Of a stretch of DNA of 64,000 bases, positions 9,890-22,011 are shown piece after piece. Made by a program: the position numbers and the translations under genes. Every line of letters starts with the position of its first letter. The first letter of the stretch is position 1. Below the pieces are notes generated by a model that was given only the letters and a program-made list of their open reading frames with translations, was not told where the DNA came from and did no database searches. Origin of the DNA: Aquatica leii (Eukaryota > Arthropoda > Insecta > Coleoptera > Lampyridae). The stretch is from contig CM069434.1 in assembly GCA_035610365.1 (NCBI GenBank), positions 98,134,806-98,198,805 on the forward strand. Reading direction: 5' to 3'.

Positions 9890-11009
9890 GGTAGTGAAAT
9901 ATGTTGTTCTTGTTTAAAAGTAATTTATAATTTTTAACTTTTGTTCCTTTTTTTTAAATATTTTATGCGAAAAGTTTATTTTCAGTTTTTTATATATTGT
10001 GCAGAATAAATTATTTTATTCACACTCAGTTAGTAATGTACACTTTCTGAACCTGTAATTTGTGTGTGTTTTGTTTTAACTTATTTGATAAGATGTGAAT
10101 CATAAATTAAATACTTATATGTCAATCGTGAAATGCCTACTATGTGTTAATATTTTACCGAAATAAACGATAATATATTGGAAGTAGATTTTCATTCATT
10201 TTTTATTAGTTTTATGTTATTTATTTTGTTTAATGGCTGATTGTGAATAAAATAGTATACAAACCTTTGCAAAATTGTGCCATTTGTCTCGAGAACTAGT
10301 TCACCTCGAGGGTATGCGTCTCGGTAAACAATCGTTCTCTCGACAAAAATGGAATACTTTCCGCCTAGGTATGTAATCTATTATTACTTACCTATCTTTA
10401 ACCTATTAACATCCCCGCATATTTTTATATGCTAACTGTATTAACTAAAAAAATTTTAAAATAAAAACTTTACGAATTCACCTTTATTTGTGTCTAAAAT
10501 AAAACAATAGGCTTTTCTAATGCATGTTTGAATTCATCCAACCCACCGGGGTGAATTCAAACACTAAACAAAAATAAAAATATATATACTATATATGTAT
10601 AATTTTGACAATATATAAAAATGACAGTCAAAGGTCGGTACTTTCTAAATAAATTATTTCATGATTTTTGAAGTATGCTCTGAAACATTGTTAGCAAAAA
10701 AACATAAAATTGTGTTTGAATTGATCCCGGATGACGGTAATTGTTAAGAAATTTTCGTATTATATACTTTGCATTGTGGTACAGTGTATTGTCTATACTG
10801 AACAATGTTGTAACCGATATGAGTCCTTTATAAACTAATTATTTCACTTATAGTTACCCATACCCAACTCTACGATGCTGTGATCTAGACGTGGTACCAT
10901 CCATAAGAACGAAAAACCCATAACAAAATATAATTTACATGAACTTTTGGTCATTTGAATAAAAATAAGATTTTGTTTTGCGTTCAGTAACATGAGTACT
11001 AAACTTTTA
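9890..11009. other. AT-rich stretch with a short inverted repeat, no gene
   Basis: No coding similarity seen. Contains a 12-bp perfect inverted repeat (10525-10536 with 10552-10563) and a CTCGAG-rich patch near 10290-10340. Confidence 0.5.
10525..10563. repeat. 12-bp inverted repeat
   Basis: TGTTTGAATTCA and TGAATTCAAACA around a 15-bp spacer. A related TGTTTGAATT occurs near 10712. It could be a hairpin or the scar of a small element. Confidence 0.5.
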
Positions 11010-11218
11010 TGTATCGGATTCATAGAATCTTTTATTATCTCTAAAAAATTACAGTGATTAATATTTAAAAGTAAAACTACACAGTTTACTAGCCGCGTTC
11101 ATCGTACGTAATATATGTCAAAAAACGTCCTGTAATCCTTCGCGCTTCCCTATTGGGCGTTCATTGTGTACGTTGGAACTACCTAAACTCTTGCAAACTA
11201 TTAAGTAAGTATACTACA
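11010..11218 (-). repeat. 3' LTR of the minus-strand gypsy element
   Basis: Plus strand begins TGTATCGGATTC and ends AAGTATACTACA; aligns along its full length with 14968-15179. Confidence 0.88.
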
Positions 11219-11347
11219 ACTCTCTCTCACATAATACAAAAATAATTAATATTAAGCAATATATCTACAGAAGAAGGTTTAAACAAAAATTGTAAAGATA
11301 AACTTATAAATTTAACACAAATAATATTTCTTAGACTTTTACTTATT

Positions 11348-14300
11348 TTACTTAACATCGTAGGATTTCATCCACTTTGGAACAGTTCGAAAACGAGCAG
11401 ATCGACGAACTACTGATTCAGACTGGACTTCTGTGTATGTTCCATTTCCTGGTGTACTTGTTGTTTGGGTGGCAATGCTTGCAGTAGCGGAAGATTGAGG
11501 CAATTCATCTTCTTTAACATCATGGCCAGTTGATGTTGGTGTCGGCGAGTTTTCCAATTCAGCTTGATCGTTTTCCATACAGGTGTTTGTTTGTGATGTT
11601 GTCACATTGGGATTCAAACAGTGGATTATGGGTGGTTTGTTAGAAAAAATTACAGATTTAGGAATTTCTAATGGGTTTTCTGGAACTGTACAGGTGCGTA
11701 ATTGATCTATGTGCCTTTTTAGAATATACCCATTATCTAATTCAATTGTATAATCTAATTTCCCAAGTTTCTCTTTCACAACTCCGTAGTTCCATTGTTC
11801 ACCTAGGTAATTACGTGCAGCTACTCCTACCGATAATTGGTTGCGTACAAGTGATAATTGTTCAGCATAGTTCCGGGTTGCTTCTTGTGGTCGAATAATA
11901 TCTAATGGTGTTTTAATATTGTAACTAAGAAATTTTTGAGCTGGTGAGAAACCTTCTGCTGTTGGAGTTGCTCTCCATCTGAATAATATTTCATGTAATT
12001 TGGGTTGAATATTTAGAATCCTTTAGTGAGTTTAGCTTTTCTTTTAGTATTCTTACGGCTCTCTCTGCCTGATCATTAGTTGCTGGATGATTTGGTGCTG
12101 GTAGGAGTTGTTTTATTCCGTAGTTCTTGCAAAAAGATGTAAATCGATCGGATGTAAAAATTGCGGCGTTATCGCTAACGATAGCACACGGTAGGCCATA
12201 CCTTAAAAATACTTCTCTTAGTAAGTTAATGGTCGAATCTGAAGTGGGTGCTTTTTGAGACATGAAGATTTCGGGCCACTTGGAAAAAGCATCCATGACA
12301 ACAAAATAATAGTAACCGTCTTTTGGGCCAGCATAATCAATGTGTAATCGATTCCATGGTTTACTTGATTTATCCCAGACATGGGTTGGAACTTTTGGTG
12401 GATTTGATTGTAATTGTACGCATACTGAGCACCTTTTTGCTAATAGTTCTATGTCCTTTGTTTATTCTTGGCCAATATACATGACGTCCAGCTAACATCT
12501 TCATTCTAACAATGCCTATGTGAGTAGAATGTAGTTATTGTAGAATTTTTGGTCGTAGCTTATCTGGTATAAAAACTCTGTTTCCTCTCATTATGATTCC
12601 CTTATGGATTGAATATTCTAGATTTCGTTTTACTCCTCCATAGAGTGATTTAAGGAGTGTCTTAGTCTCAGGATCTTCCTTTGTTTCGCGAACAATGTCA
12701 CTATGGAGTAAGTTGTTTGTTTTGATTACATTAATAGTTTCAGTGTAGAATACAGTTTCGTTATCTTCCATTGCAACATCTTCTATTGGTAAAGGAACAC
12801 GAGATAAGTAGTCAGCGTTAGCGTTTAATTCTGATTTTCTATGCTGGATTGTATAGTCGAGGGCGCTTAGGAATGATGCGTATGGAATAAGTCGTGAAAC
12901 GGACATTTCTGGAAGTTTCTTTTGGGGCGAAAATATGTGCACAAGAGGCTTGTTATCACAAATCAACGTAAATTTACGACCGTAGAGATAATTGTAAAGC
13001 TTTTGAATGGACCAATAAACGGCTGTTGCCTCCCTATCTAATTTCGAGTAATGCTGTTCGGTTTGTGTAAGGGCTCTTGAAAAAAAATGCCACTGGCCGC
13101 TCTTCTTTATTTACAATTTGTGACAGGACTCCTGCTATGCCTGTTGGGCTGTTGTCAGTTGCCAAAGTGATCGGTAAATTAGGATCAAATGGAATTAATG
13201 TACGAGAACTTATTATTTCATTTTTGAACTTGTCGAATGCTTCTTGACATTCTTTGGACCAGTGAAAAGTTGAATTTTTTTGAATCAGTTTACGTAATGG
13301 TGCCGTAAGTGTTGAAGCATGTGGTATAAATTTTGAGTAATACATTACTAGTGCCAAAAATGATCTGATTTCGTCTGGCGTAGTCGGTTGAGGGGCCTTT
13401 TGTATAGCTTCTATTTTCTCTGGAGTTTTTTTGTAATCCCTCTGGGCAAATTTTGTGTGCCAGATATTGAACTTCTTTTTCGAAAAATTGGCATTTCTCT
13501 TTATTCAAGTGCAGGTTTAAGGAGCGTAATTTATGGTAGCATTTGTATAAGCGTTCTTTGCATTCTTGAATCGATTTTCCGGTTATGATAACGTCATGAA
13601 AATAGGCAGCACTTCCTTCAATATCTCTTAGAACGTCGTCCATTATCTTTTGAAATTCGTTTGGGGCAACTTTAACTCCGAAAGCCAGTTTGTTCATTTT
13701 GTATACACTTTGATGTGTTGTTATGGCCTAGATTTTGGAACTGTTTTCGTCCATTTGTACATGTAAGAAGGCTTTGTAGATATCTAATTTGCAAAAATAT
13801 TTTCCTTCTTTTAGTTGGTTGAAAATGTCATCTATGAGGGGTATTCTGTAACGTACTTCATGCCGAGATGGATTTACTGTCAATTTGTAATCGGCGCATA
13901 ATCAAAGTACATTATTTGGTTTTGGCACAATTACCAGCGGTAATCCCCATTCGTCTTGTTCCGTTTTGGTAATGACTCTTTGACTTTCCAATGTGTCCAA
14001 TTCCTTATTAACTTATTCCAATAAGGCGTAAGGTACTGGTCGTGCTTTCAGAAAAGTAGGTTTTGTACCTGGTTGTAAACGTAGTGAACATCTGACATTT
14101 GGAATTGTTTTAATTTTCTTTTCAAATAGATCAGCGAAGGCGTTGAAAATTTCTTCACGATGTTTTTTAACGTAATTCTCATCGAATTCTTGAATTTCTC
14201 TAATTTGTTGTATGGCCAGTCCCAAAGGTTCCATCCATTTTCTACCCATTATATTTGCCACGGGTTTGTCGATTACATATAATAGCAATTGTGTGCTCCG

Positions 14301-14543
14301 ATTTTTGTATATTACTTTTACTGTTGGTTCTCCAATTGGTTTAAAAATTTTTCCTGTATAGGTTTTGAAGGTAATTTTTGAAGGTGTAAGTTTGTCTGTG
14401 ATGTTGAACCTATCGAATTCTTTTTTATTGATTATGGTGAATGGACTGCCTGAATCGACTTCAAATTTAGTTGTTTGGGAGCATATTTGAATTGGAAGAA
14501 TGAATTTTCTATCTTCTGAGCTCATATGTATTTGCTGTACCAT
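11348..14543 (-). pseudogene. gypsy pol polyprotein: protease, RT, RNase H, integrase
   Basis: Read right to left. An aspartic protease active site (FEVDSGSPFTII) is near 14455. RT follows, with the catalytic box now reading YFHD instead of YFDD (His codon at 13596-13598). RNase H has LATDNSPTGIAG (about 13160) and a connection region ending LNANADYLSRVP (about 12800). Integrase has MDAFSKWPEIF (12296), the second catalytic Asp in IVSDNAA (about 12170) and the Glu in NDQAERAV (about 12065). The C-terminal tail ends RRSARFRTVPKWMKSYDVK. Stops or frameshifts divide it at about 14010, 13700, 13300, 13030, 12530 and 11985, so it is inactive. Confidence 0.85.
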
Positions 14544-14574
14544 AAATTGAGAGTTGTCTCCTTCTTCACAATTG

Positions 14575-14955
14575 TCTATATTATGAATTTGTTTTGATAT
14601 TTTCTTCTTTTTTTGTGTTAATGTATATATGCAAACTTTCTGTACGTGACCTGTTTTCTTACATTCGTTGCATTTCAGTTTATATTTTGGAATTTTGCAC
14701 TCTGTAACTTTGTGGTTGTCCCTTGCGCATCTAATGCATAAGTTTCCAATGCCTAATGCATCATAATCTATTTTACTGCAAGATTTAAATCGATTACGAG
14801 AGTGACTACGGAAATTGCCACGATTCTGTCTTTAGTGCTCGGCATCTTCTGTCCTTAAAATTCGATTTATGTGCGCACTATTTGTATTTGATATTATGCG
14901 GTTTCCTGCACGAGAAGCTTCCATAGCTAATGCTATTTCAGTTGCTTTTTTTTGC
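14575..14955 (-). pseudogene. gypsy gag C-terminal fragment with two zinc knuckles
   Basis: Minus-strand reading from the LTR edge: NWQKKATEIALAMEASRAG, a stop near 14835, then knuckles CIRCARDNHKVTEC (about 14745-14705) and CNECKKTGHVQKVC (about 14675-14635). These bind RNA in the nucleocapsid part of gag. All of the capsid region is missing between this fragment and the 5' LTR. Confidence 0.75.
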
Positions 14956-14967
14956 CAATTTTTTTTA

Positions 14968-15179
14968 TGTATCGGGTTCATAGAATCTTTTATTGTCTCT
15001 AAGAAATTACAGTGATTAATATTTAAAAGTAAAACTACACAGTTTACTAGCCGCGTTCATCGTACGTAATATAATATGTCAAAAAGCGTCCTGTAATCCT
15101 CCGCGCTTCCCTATTGGGCGTTCATTGTGTGCGTTGGAATTACCTAAACTCTTGCAAACTATTAAGCAAGTATACTGCA
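14968..15179 (-). repeat. 5' LTR of the minus-strand gypsy element
   Basis: Plus strand begins TGTATCGGGTTC and ends AAGTATACTGCA. Most differences from the other LTR are single transitions. Confidence 0.88.
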
Positions 15180-16855
15180 TAAACAAAACTAAAATTAGTT
15201 ACAACAAAAATTTCATTCACTTGAATGCTAGTAAAAAATATTTATTCATTTAAAAAAGCTAATGTTTAATGTAGCAAGAGTAACCAACGTTTTCTACACA
15301 TATTAAGGAACTAATAATTAAGTGTTTCACATAGTTAATATAACATTGCAAAAATACTAAAACATTTCGAAAATAGAGCAGTCACAAAGAAAATAACAAA
15401 TATAACAAAATAAAAAGTTTAAATCTGTTTATTTAAATTAAGTTTTATTAATAATGTAGATTTGAGAAGACTGTTATTTATGTCGTTAAAATAGCAAAGT
15501 ATTATAAATTTAAACGTTGTTTATTAGTACCATTTGTGTGAGTGAGTGTGTACATTAAAAATGCGTAAATACAATAAAGTGTGCTCATTTGAAACTAATT
15601 CATTTTTAATATAATAATATTAACATTTATATTACCGTATTATCTAAATGTTTTGTGCATCATTTAAAGTATGCAATAATTGTCTACTAATCTGACAGAA
15701 TTAAGAGATGTAATTTACGACTAAATTAAAAAATATGATTTTGTGACTGTGTTTAACGTGCACTTAATTGCAGTAAAATCAATTATTTGCAAATTTAACT
15801 AACAGCAAAGAAAGAAAGCGGCAGCTCGGATATCGGAGAGTGGCGTGGGTAAAGCAACTAATACAATCCAGCTTGCCTTTTAAGTGTCAATTATGGTTGG
15901 TTAAAAAACGCCAGGACGAGAGAAATAGTATAGTTGCTCGTTTACACCTTTACAGCACTAAAGAAAAACAAATCGAGTATATTTAACCTAACAAAAAGTA
16001 TTAATTAGTTTAACGTCTACGAATTATAAAAGTAAACAAACATCCGTATATGCAATATTACAGTAATCAACAGATTCAATTATAGGTATACTGAATAACT
16101 ATTTAAGTCAAAAATTTATAATACTAAATTTAATAACATGAGTGAAATGGCAAATCCATCTCATAGTATAAATTTACTATGCATAAATAATAGTATACAA
16201 ATGGCTGTAGAAACAAAAACAACATAAACTGATTTTATACCCGCGTAATTTAAATAAATTTTAAATAAAACCACTGGATAAAACCACTAAGTATAACCAT
16301 TGTATGGTAACAATGCCAATGTAAATGTGAGAGTGAGCCACTGATCGATCGTTTTCAGCAGTGGGAGAACACTCTACTGTACTTCCATAAATGCACTGAC
16401 GGATTTATAACTTTATATCTAACAGGACATTAAAGATTTGTCTTATAAAGTAGGCAATACCACGTGTTGACCACGTAATCTAGTAAGTAGTAATACATGT
16501 TAAAAATGACATAAAAAAATTATACCTAACCGCAAAATGTAAATGTACATCACACCCCAGCGATAGATTGATTTTACATTTGATTTACGCTATAAAACAA
16601 GTAGATGGCCAACAATTTTAAGCGATACAATTTACTGTCGACATGTGCCTCTATATAAAGGGTTGGTGACAGAAGAACCTCTTTAAATCGGTGCTCTAAC
16701 AGACATCTTGGCTATGCAGGCCCGGATACACCACACCTGACACCACTGTAACAAATTTGCAAAATAAACTTGTTTACACTATCAGTATTACTATCAGTAT
16801 AATAGCCGTATGAGACTATGTATTTTATTATACACGTATACTACACAATATCATA
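15180..16855. other. AT-rich stretch, no gene seen
   Basis: About 1.7 kb without recognisable coding or terminal-repeat signal. The left end of the Harbinger element that follows must lie somewhere near 16500-16855 but could not be placed. Confidence 0.45.
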
Positions 16856-16859
16856 TAGA

Positions 16860-17220
16860 CATATAGTTTCTTATGATATTAAAAAATGTACCAAAAGCAT
16901 TTTCAACAACTCTTCTAGCTCTTGAAAGTCCGTAATTAAAAACGCTCCAGTTGTTTAAATGTATAAGGTTTCATTAATTTGGTTGTTAGTGGAAATGTAT
17001 CATCAGCAACAATGATATAAGGAATTTTCATTTGTCGGCTTTGTAACTTTCTTGCTTTTGGTAAATTTAAAGATCCATCATGAAGAGCTGATGATAGTTT
17101 GTTTCTTTGATATACACCACTATCACTAATACGACCATTCACTCCCACATTTATATATCTAAATTTGTAAGTAGCAGCAAACAGAGCTAAGAGCACTATA
17201 AAATGATCACCTTTGTAGTT
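16860..17220 (-). pseudogene. Harbinger transposase, C-terminal DDE piece
   Basis: Reading from 17220 down: NYKGDHFIVLLALFAATYKF, then VNGRISDSGVYQR, VADDTFPLTTKLMKPY and, near 16925, RARRVVENAFG with the final Glu. This is the DDE_Tnp_4 nuclease core. The second catalytic Asp, normally in LVDANYKF, is replaced by Ala (LFAATYKF), if the alignment from memory is right. The piece decays below 16870. Confidence 0.78.
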
Positions 17221-17224
17221 TTAA

Positions 17225-19349
17225 CCCTTAACCGGTATCGTCGGGTTTGTTCGGACCAGGCGCCTTACAATTGTCGCTAGATTTTGGTTGTATCGACGCG
17301 TATGCGGTTACGGCTTCGTAACTTCTCATCAAATAGTATCTCGAACGTTTATGTATGTTGGCAGTACGCTGAGATATTCCCTGTGGTGTAGTTCATGACT
17401 TATGGGTCCGTTGGGACCCGACGATACCGGTTACGTTAGTTTTTTCTTGAGATGGATTGTATTCTTATTGATGGAAAACGTTACACTGAAGAAGAGGTAA
17501 GAGAACAACTTTTACTTGACGATGATCGGGATATATAAGTGATGCTCCAACTGACGATTCTGATCATGATTCTGATGAAGAATACGATTTTGAACCAGAA
17601 AATGTTAAAAATCAGGATGCCATCTACGTTGCATCGCCTAGTAATGTAGAGATTCCATTAAGTATAACTCAACAGAACGATGCATGTGACACAAAGGGTT
17701 ATGTCTATGGTAAAAATAGATATAAATGGTTAAAAAATCCTTCTGCAGTTGGTCGTACCAGAGCTCATAATATCCTTATACATCTGGCAGGGCTAAAGCA
17801 GTATGCAAAAAATGTAGCTTAAAACACACCAATGAGTTATTGGTTACTTCTTATAACTGGTGATATGATAGATATTATAGTTCAATGCACAAATGAAAAA
17901 AATTTTGATTTATCGTCTAACTATGGTCAAACACTCTCTTGCGTGAATCACACTGACGCTGTCGAAATGAAGGGGTTTTTAGGTTTATTAAATCTTACTT
18001 CAATATTCAAGTCAAATCACGAAGACGTTGAGAGCCTATTTGCGACAGATGGTACCGGAAGAGACATATTTCGTGCCACAATGTCCTTAAAAAGATTATC
18101 ATTTTTATTAGTTGCTTTACGATTTGACCTCATGAGTACCAGAGACCAAAGAAAGACTGATAGATTATATCCTACCTAACAAATTTTTGACGCTTTTATA
18201 GAAAATTGCAAGAAATGTTACAGTCCTGGAGAAAATCTTACTGTGGATCAGATGCTTGTAGGATTCCGTAGAAGGTGTGCATTTTGAGTGTATATGAAAT
18301 GCAAACCTAATAAGTATGGACTAAAAATTATGTGCCTATGTGATTCTAAAACACATTATCTTTTGAACGCATTTGTATATACTGGAAAAGTACAAACAAC
18401 ACAACAGAATATACATAAACTATCAATTCCTACATCTACAGTATTGACATTGATTGAACCAATTAAAAACACAAACAGAAATATTACTGGTGACAACTGG
18501 TTTATTTCTATACAATTAGTTGACGAACTTCAGAAAAACAAATTGACGTATCTTGGTACTATTCGTAAAAATAAAAGAGAAATACCAGAATATGTGAGAT
18601 CAAACAAAAAACTCCAATAGATATATCTACTTTTGTTTTTACTGGCACTAAAACTCTGGTCTCTTATGTGGCAAAGCCAAATAAATACGTGTTGTTACTT
18701 TCACCCATGCACCATGACAATAAAGTAGACAATATGTCAAATAAACCTGATATCATATTAGACTACAATATCACTAAAGCTGGTGTAGATGCACTTGACC
18801 AGAAATGTGTTTCTTTCAATACGGGTCGAAGAACTAGAAGATGGTCTTGTGCAATAAGGTATGCCCTAATGAATATAGGTTCAGTAAATTCATTTGCTTT
18901 ATACAAAACAGCTCCAAATAATGTGAACACGACTTTATGCAGACGAGATTTTGTTTTACAACTTGGTCAAACACTGATAGAACTCCATATGAAAAGGAGA
19001 CTGGTAGAAAGTAGATTACCTAGAGAAATCCCTTCAATAATACGGAAAATTCTAGGATTGACAGATATCCCTCAAGAAGCCAATGTAAATCATCCCAATG
19101 AAAATGTAAATCCTCAACAACGGAAGCGACGTAGATGTTCATTTTGTTTTTCACTTTTAAAATAAAAACTAATTAAAAAAATATTGTTGTTTTTGTATAT
19201 ACATATATATTTGTATCTGTAATGTCAAATTCAAGCATTAAAATAGTTTGCAAAAGTTTATAACTGTCATTGTGATTTTTAAACAATTGGGTCCGAACGG
19301 ACTCGACGATACCAGTTACGTTGCTAAAAATGTCGATACCGGTTAGGGG
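17225..19349 (+). mobile_element. piggyBac-type transposon inserted in Harbinger
   Basis: Flanked by TTAA on both sides (17221-17224 and 19350-19353), the piggyBac target duplication. The ends are inverted repeats (CCCTTAACCGGTATCG on the left, CGATACCGGTTAGGGG on the right). Subterminal copies of CGACGATACCGGTTACGTT occur near 17420-17440 and 19300-19322. It carries one degraded transposase gene on the plus strand, opposite to its Harbinger host. Confidence 0.88.
17452..19165 (+). pseudogene. piggyBac transposase, degraded
   Basis: Starts with ATG at 17452 (MDCILIDGKRYTEEEV) and an acidic N-terminus broken by a stop near 17536. Later blocks are KGYVYGKNRYKWLKNP (about 17700), EMKGFLGLLNLTSIFKSN, then the first catalytic Asp in LTVDQMLVGFRRRC (about 18240), a strand with [15 protein letters not shown], the second Asp in [12 protein letters not shown] (about 18490), and the third acidic region in ITKAGVDALDQKC (about 18775). 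A basic, Cys-containing tail ends at 19165. Stops or frameshifts near 17820, 18178, 18285 and 18620 inactivate it. Confidence 0.83.
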
Positions 19350-19353
19350 TTAA

Positions 19354-19716
19354 TAATAAGAACCTTCTGATATTGGTGGTCTTAAATTTATGTGTTTTCC
19401 ATCTAGTTCTCCTAGACAGTTTTAAAACTCCCAAGTGTTATTGAAACCATTTCCAATACTTTCCCATTGTTCTTCACTGTTTGGCATCTAAAATAGAAAT
19501 ATGCGGTGGTGAATTTTCTATATAAAATATAGAGATAACCAACTTTCAAGTATTTTGACTTTAATCGACGATATATTGCTTCGAATACTGCAGGAATAAG
19601 TTTACTGATCGTCGATTCATAGATTCTAGTGGAATACATCAAAGATCTATAGCTTTCATCGGTTGCTAAAAAAACGAAGACACTTCTAGACTAGGATCTG
19701 CAAATTAGTACTCTTA
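19354..19716 (-). pseudogene. Harbinger transposase, middle piece
   Basis: Begins KSTNLQ after the piggyBac insertion, then LATDESYRSLMYSTRIYES and STISKLIPAVFEAIY, the helical block before the catalytic domain of HARBI1-like proteins. It ends with NCLGELDGKHINLRPP, where the Asp of LDGKH is the first catalytic residue. Several stops are present between 19716 and 19650 and near 19430. It is cut at the TTAA of the second piggyBac element. Confidence 0.75.
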
Positions 19717-19720
19717 TTAA

Positions 19721-22011
19721 CCCATAGTGCATAAGGTTTATGGGAGACATTGTACAACGATTTTTTGCATTATTAGGATAGTAGTGGGACTCGAAACCAA
19801 AAACAAAAACAAAAAAAAGTTTATTTTCACAAAAGTTATAGACCGTCCCTTTAAGGGGACTGTATGCTCAGAAGTTCCTATAAGGTATAATATTGCCTAA
19901 AACAATTTTTGGGATGTAGTCTCACATCACACTTGATACAAATAAAATTGGCCACACGTGGCACATCTACGATCCGTTGGACAATAATCGACAATATGAC
20001 TCCTCTCGTCATACCTCACTTCTCGGATAGGTTTAGGAGGTTGTTTACCTTTAACAGACTTCATACCGTATGTGTTAAATAGAATAAAACACAACTTTCT
20101 CCTAAAATTGAGTAAACTTTTAGACAGCGGATCGTTAGGATGAATTTTACGCATTAGTAGTCAAGCATTTACAACACTGACGTCAAATAAATATGCAAAA
20201 ATTGGCCACCATCATTTCCGTTGTCGGATCCTGGTTCTGTAGTTTGCTACCATCCCCTCCAATTTATCAACTCCCCCCATTCCTTTATTATAACTATTTA
20301 TAATGTTTGGTTGGGGCAAAGCTATTTTTGATATCTCGTTTCTAGGATATCGTAGAACACTTTTTGTTTCAATACTATCAAAATTTGTTGCAGCACAAAC
20401 GATTTTATTCTCCTTCCACTGAAACACGGTTACCTTCTTAGAAAAGTTATACCGAGAATGACCCCGTTCTCTTGCTTTCCACATCTTATTTTGGTTTAAA
20501 CCCTTCAGTGGACAGTTTCCTAAACGATTATCACGGAGTGTTTCGCTGGTACAATATCCATTATCGGCAAGATGACTCAATCAATTCACAGATGTGAAAT
20601 AGTTGTCGAACTAGAACTTGTATCCTTCATTGGCAGGTACATTTGCAAGCTCTACTAAAGAAAGAACTACTTGGCCACCTAATCCAAAGTCATATTTACT
20701 GGTTTTTGTTGATTTCCCAGTATATAAATCAAATGCTACCATATATCCGTTGTCAGTACACACGGCCCAGTTTTTAAAGCCAAACCTGATGGGCTCTCCT
20801 TTGATATATTGCTTTGCGTAATGTTTACCATAATACGGAATCATACTCTCGTCTATGCTCAGATTCTCGTCTAATCCACCAAACTTTTTGAATTTGTCTC
20901 GAGCCCAATACATTCTCTTGTTAGTGATTTTCCGTAACCAGACAATAGCAGACCACTAAAGAAAACGTACAACTCTTCTTTGGTTAAGTTTAAGGGTTGA
21001 TTTGCGTTTTTTCTCAAAGCATACATTGCTTTGCTTTATAATGTGCTCCAAAATGTTGTCGTTGAAAAAAAGGGAAAAGAATTCTACAGATGACTGTTTA
21101 TTGTGCACATCCGCTGGTGGACCTTTAAGTAGACAGTGAGTATTCAACGCAAAGTGAGGTTCCCTTTCGTCCCATTTGATTTCTTCTTTCTTTGGTGGCT
21201 CCCTTTTATTAGTTGTGGTAGTAGCTGATTTGTTTTTCTTCGCTAATTTTCTCTTCTTTGCTCCTTGTTCCTCTGGTAAGGTAGATTTTAGCTGTACAAA
21301 AGAGAAGAGGGGCAGGTCATCATCACTTGAGTCTTGCATGTCGTAAGCTAAACTTTCTGGCTGATCTGAACCTGTTCCAGGTTGTGAGTTATGATATAAA
21401 ATAACCTCAGCTTCCGATTGCAACATTGCACGACCTAAATGGTTGACATTTCCCTTATGCTCGTCATCTCAACGATCACTGTCTTGGTCGGTTTCCTGTC
21501 CGTCGTCGGGTAGAGCAATGTAAATATCCGCAGAATTGATTTCCGCATCTTCTAGAGCTGTTATCAATTCATGAAGGGGCAGGCTGGAATAATAATTGAT
21601 TTCCAAGAAAAGTAGTCATTATGCGCACCGTCCCTTTAAAGGGACACGAGCTTTAGGGCTTAATTAAGTCACATTAGAATGAACAGATGATCTCGGTGCG
21701 TTAGTAATGCAATATTACAGTACTTTAGCAATATTTTAAGATAATTATTTGACACTTCTAACCTATGAATTGTCCATAATTTCAAATAAACTTACCCTCC
21801 GCGCCTTATACTGTAGAAGCTTGGGTCCATTTTTGTTTAAGTTGGAATATCTAATAAGCAAGAAATGTATTTAACACACTAGAAGTCACCAACAAACACA
21901 CACACTTCAAATACACATAAAAGCCGGTTTGAGGTTAGGTTAGTCGTTGTACACGCCGACTAGAACCACAAATACCGCTGTCCCTTTTAAGGGACTGTAT
22001 GCACTAATGGG
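19721..22011 (-). mobile_element. second piggyBac-type transposon inserted in the same Harbinger copy
   Basis: Left end CCCATAGTGCATA after TTAA (19717-19720); right end is the complement of CCCATTAGTGCATA, followed by TACA at 22012-22015, so the target duplication is degenerate on one side. Palindromic GTCCCTTTAAAGGGAC-like repeats lie near both ends (19845-19860, 21632-21648, 21980-21996) and are likely transposase-binding or regulatory repeats. It carries a minus-strand transposase gene. Its ends and coding sequence differ clearly from the piggyBac element at 17225-19349, so it belongs to another family. Confidence 0.82.
19927..21426 (-). pseudogene. piggyBac transposase of a second family, degraded
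   Basis: Read right to left from 21426 (MLQSEAEVILYHNS). Acidic and Lys-rich N-terminus, then VEFFSLFFNDNILEHII (about 21090). The first catalytic Asp lies in LSIDESMIPYYGKH (about 20850), followed by IRFGFKNWAVCTDNGYM, then LADNGYCTSETL (about 20575), and the NSYNKGMGGVDKLEGMV block (about 20300) with the last acidic residue. The tail is rich in Cys (CPTDRRCATCG, about 19960), the zinc-binding C-terminus of the family. Frame breaks near 20950, 20600 and 20200 inactivate it. Confidence 0.82.

Larger units (their letters stand above)
11010..15179 (-). mobile_element. gypsy-type LTR retrotransposon, minus strand, 5' deletion
   Basis: Two direct repeats of about 210 bp (11010-11218 and 14968-15179) with TG...CA ends enclose gag zinc knuckles, protease, reverse transcriptase, RNase H and integrase on the minus strand, in gypsy order. 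On the minus strand the 3' LTR is preceded by a purine tract (GTGAGAGAGAGT). The 5' LTR is followed directly by gag C-terminal sequence, so the leader, primer binding site and most of gag are missing. No target duplication was found. The LTRs differ at about ten places including a 3-bp indel. Confidence 0.9.

Noticed and set aside
16690..16750. GC-richer patch that looked like a possible tRNA or small RNA
   Set aside because: No cloverleaf could be folded and no TTCGANTC-type arm is present.
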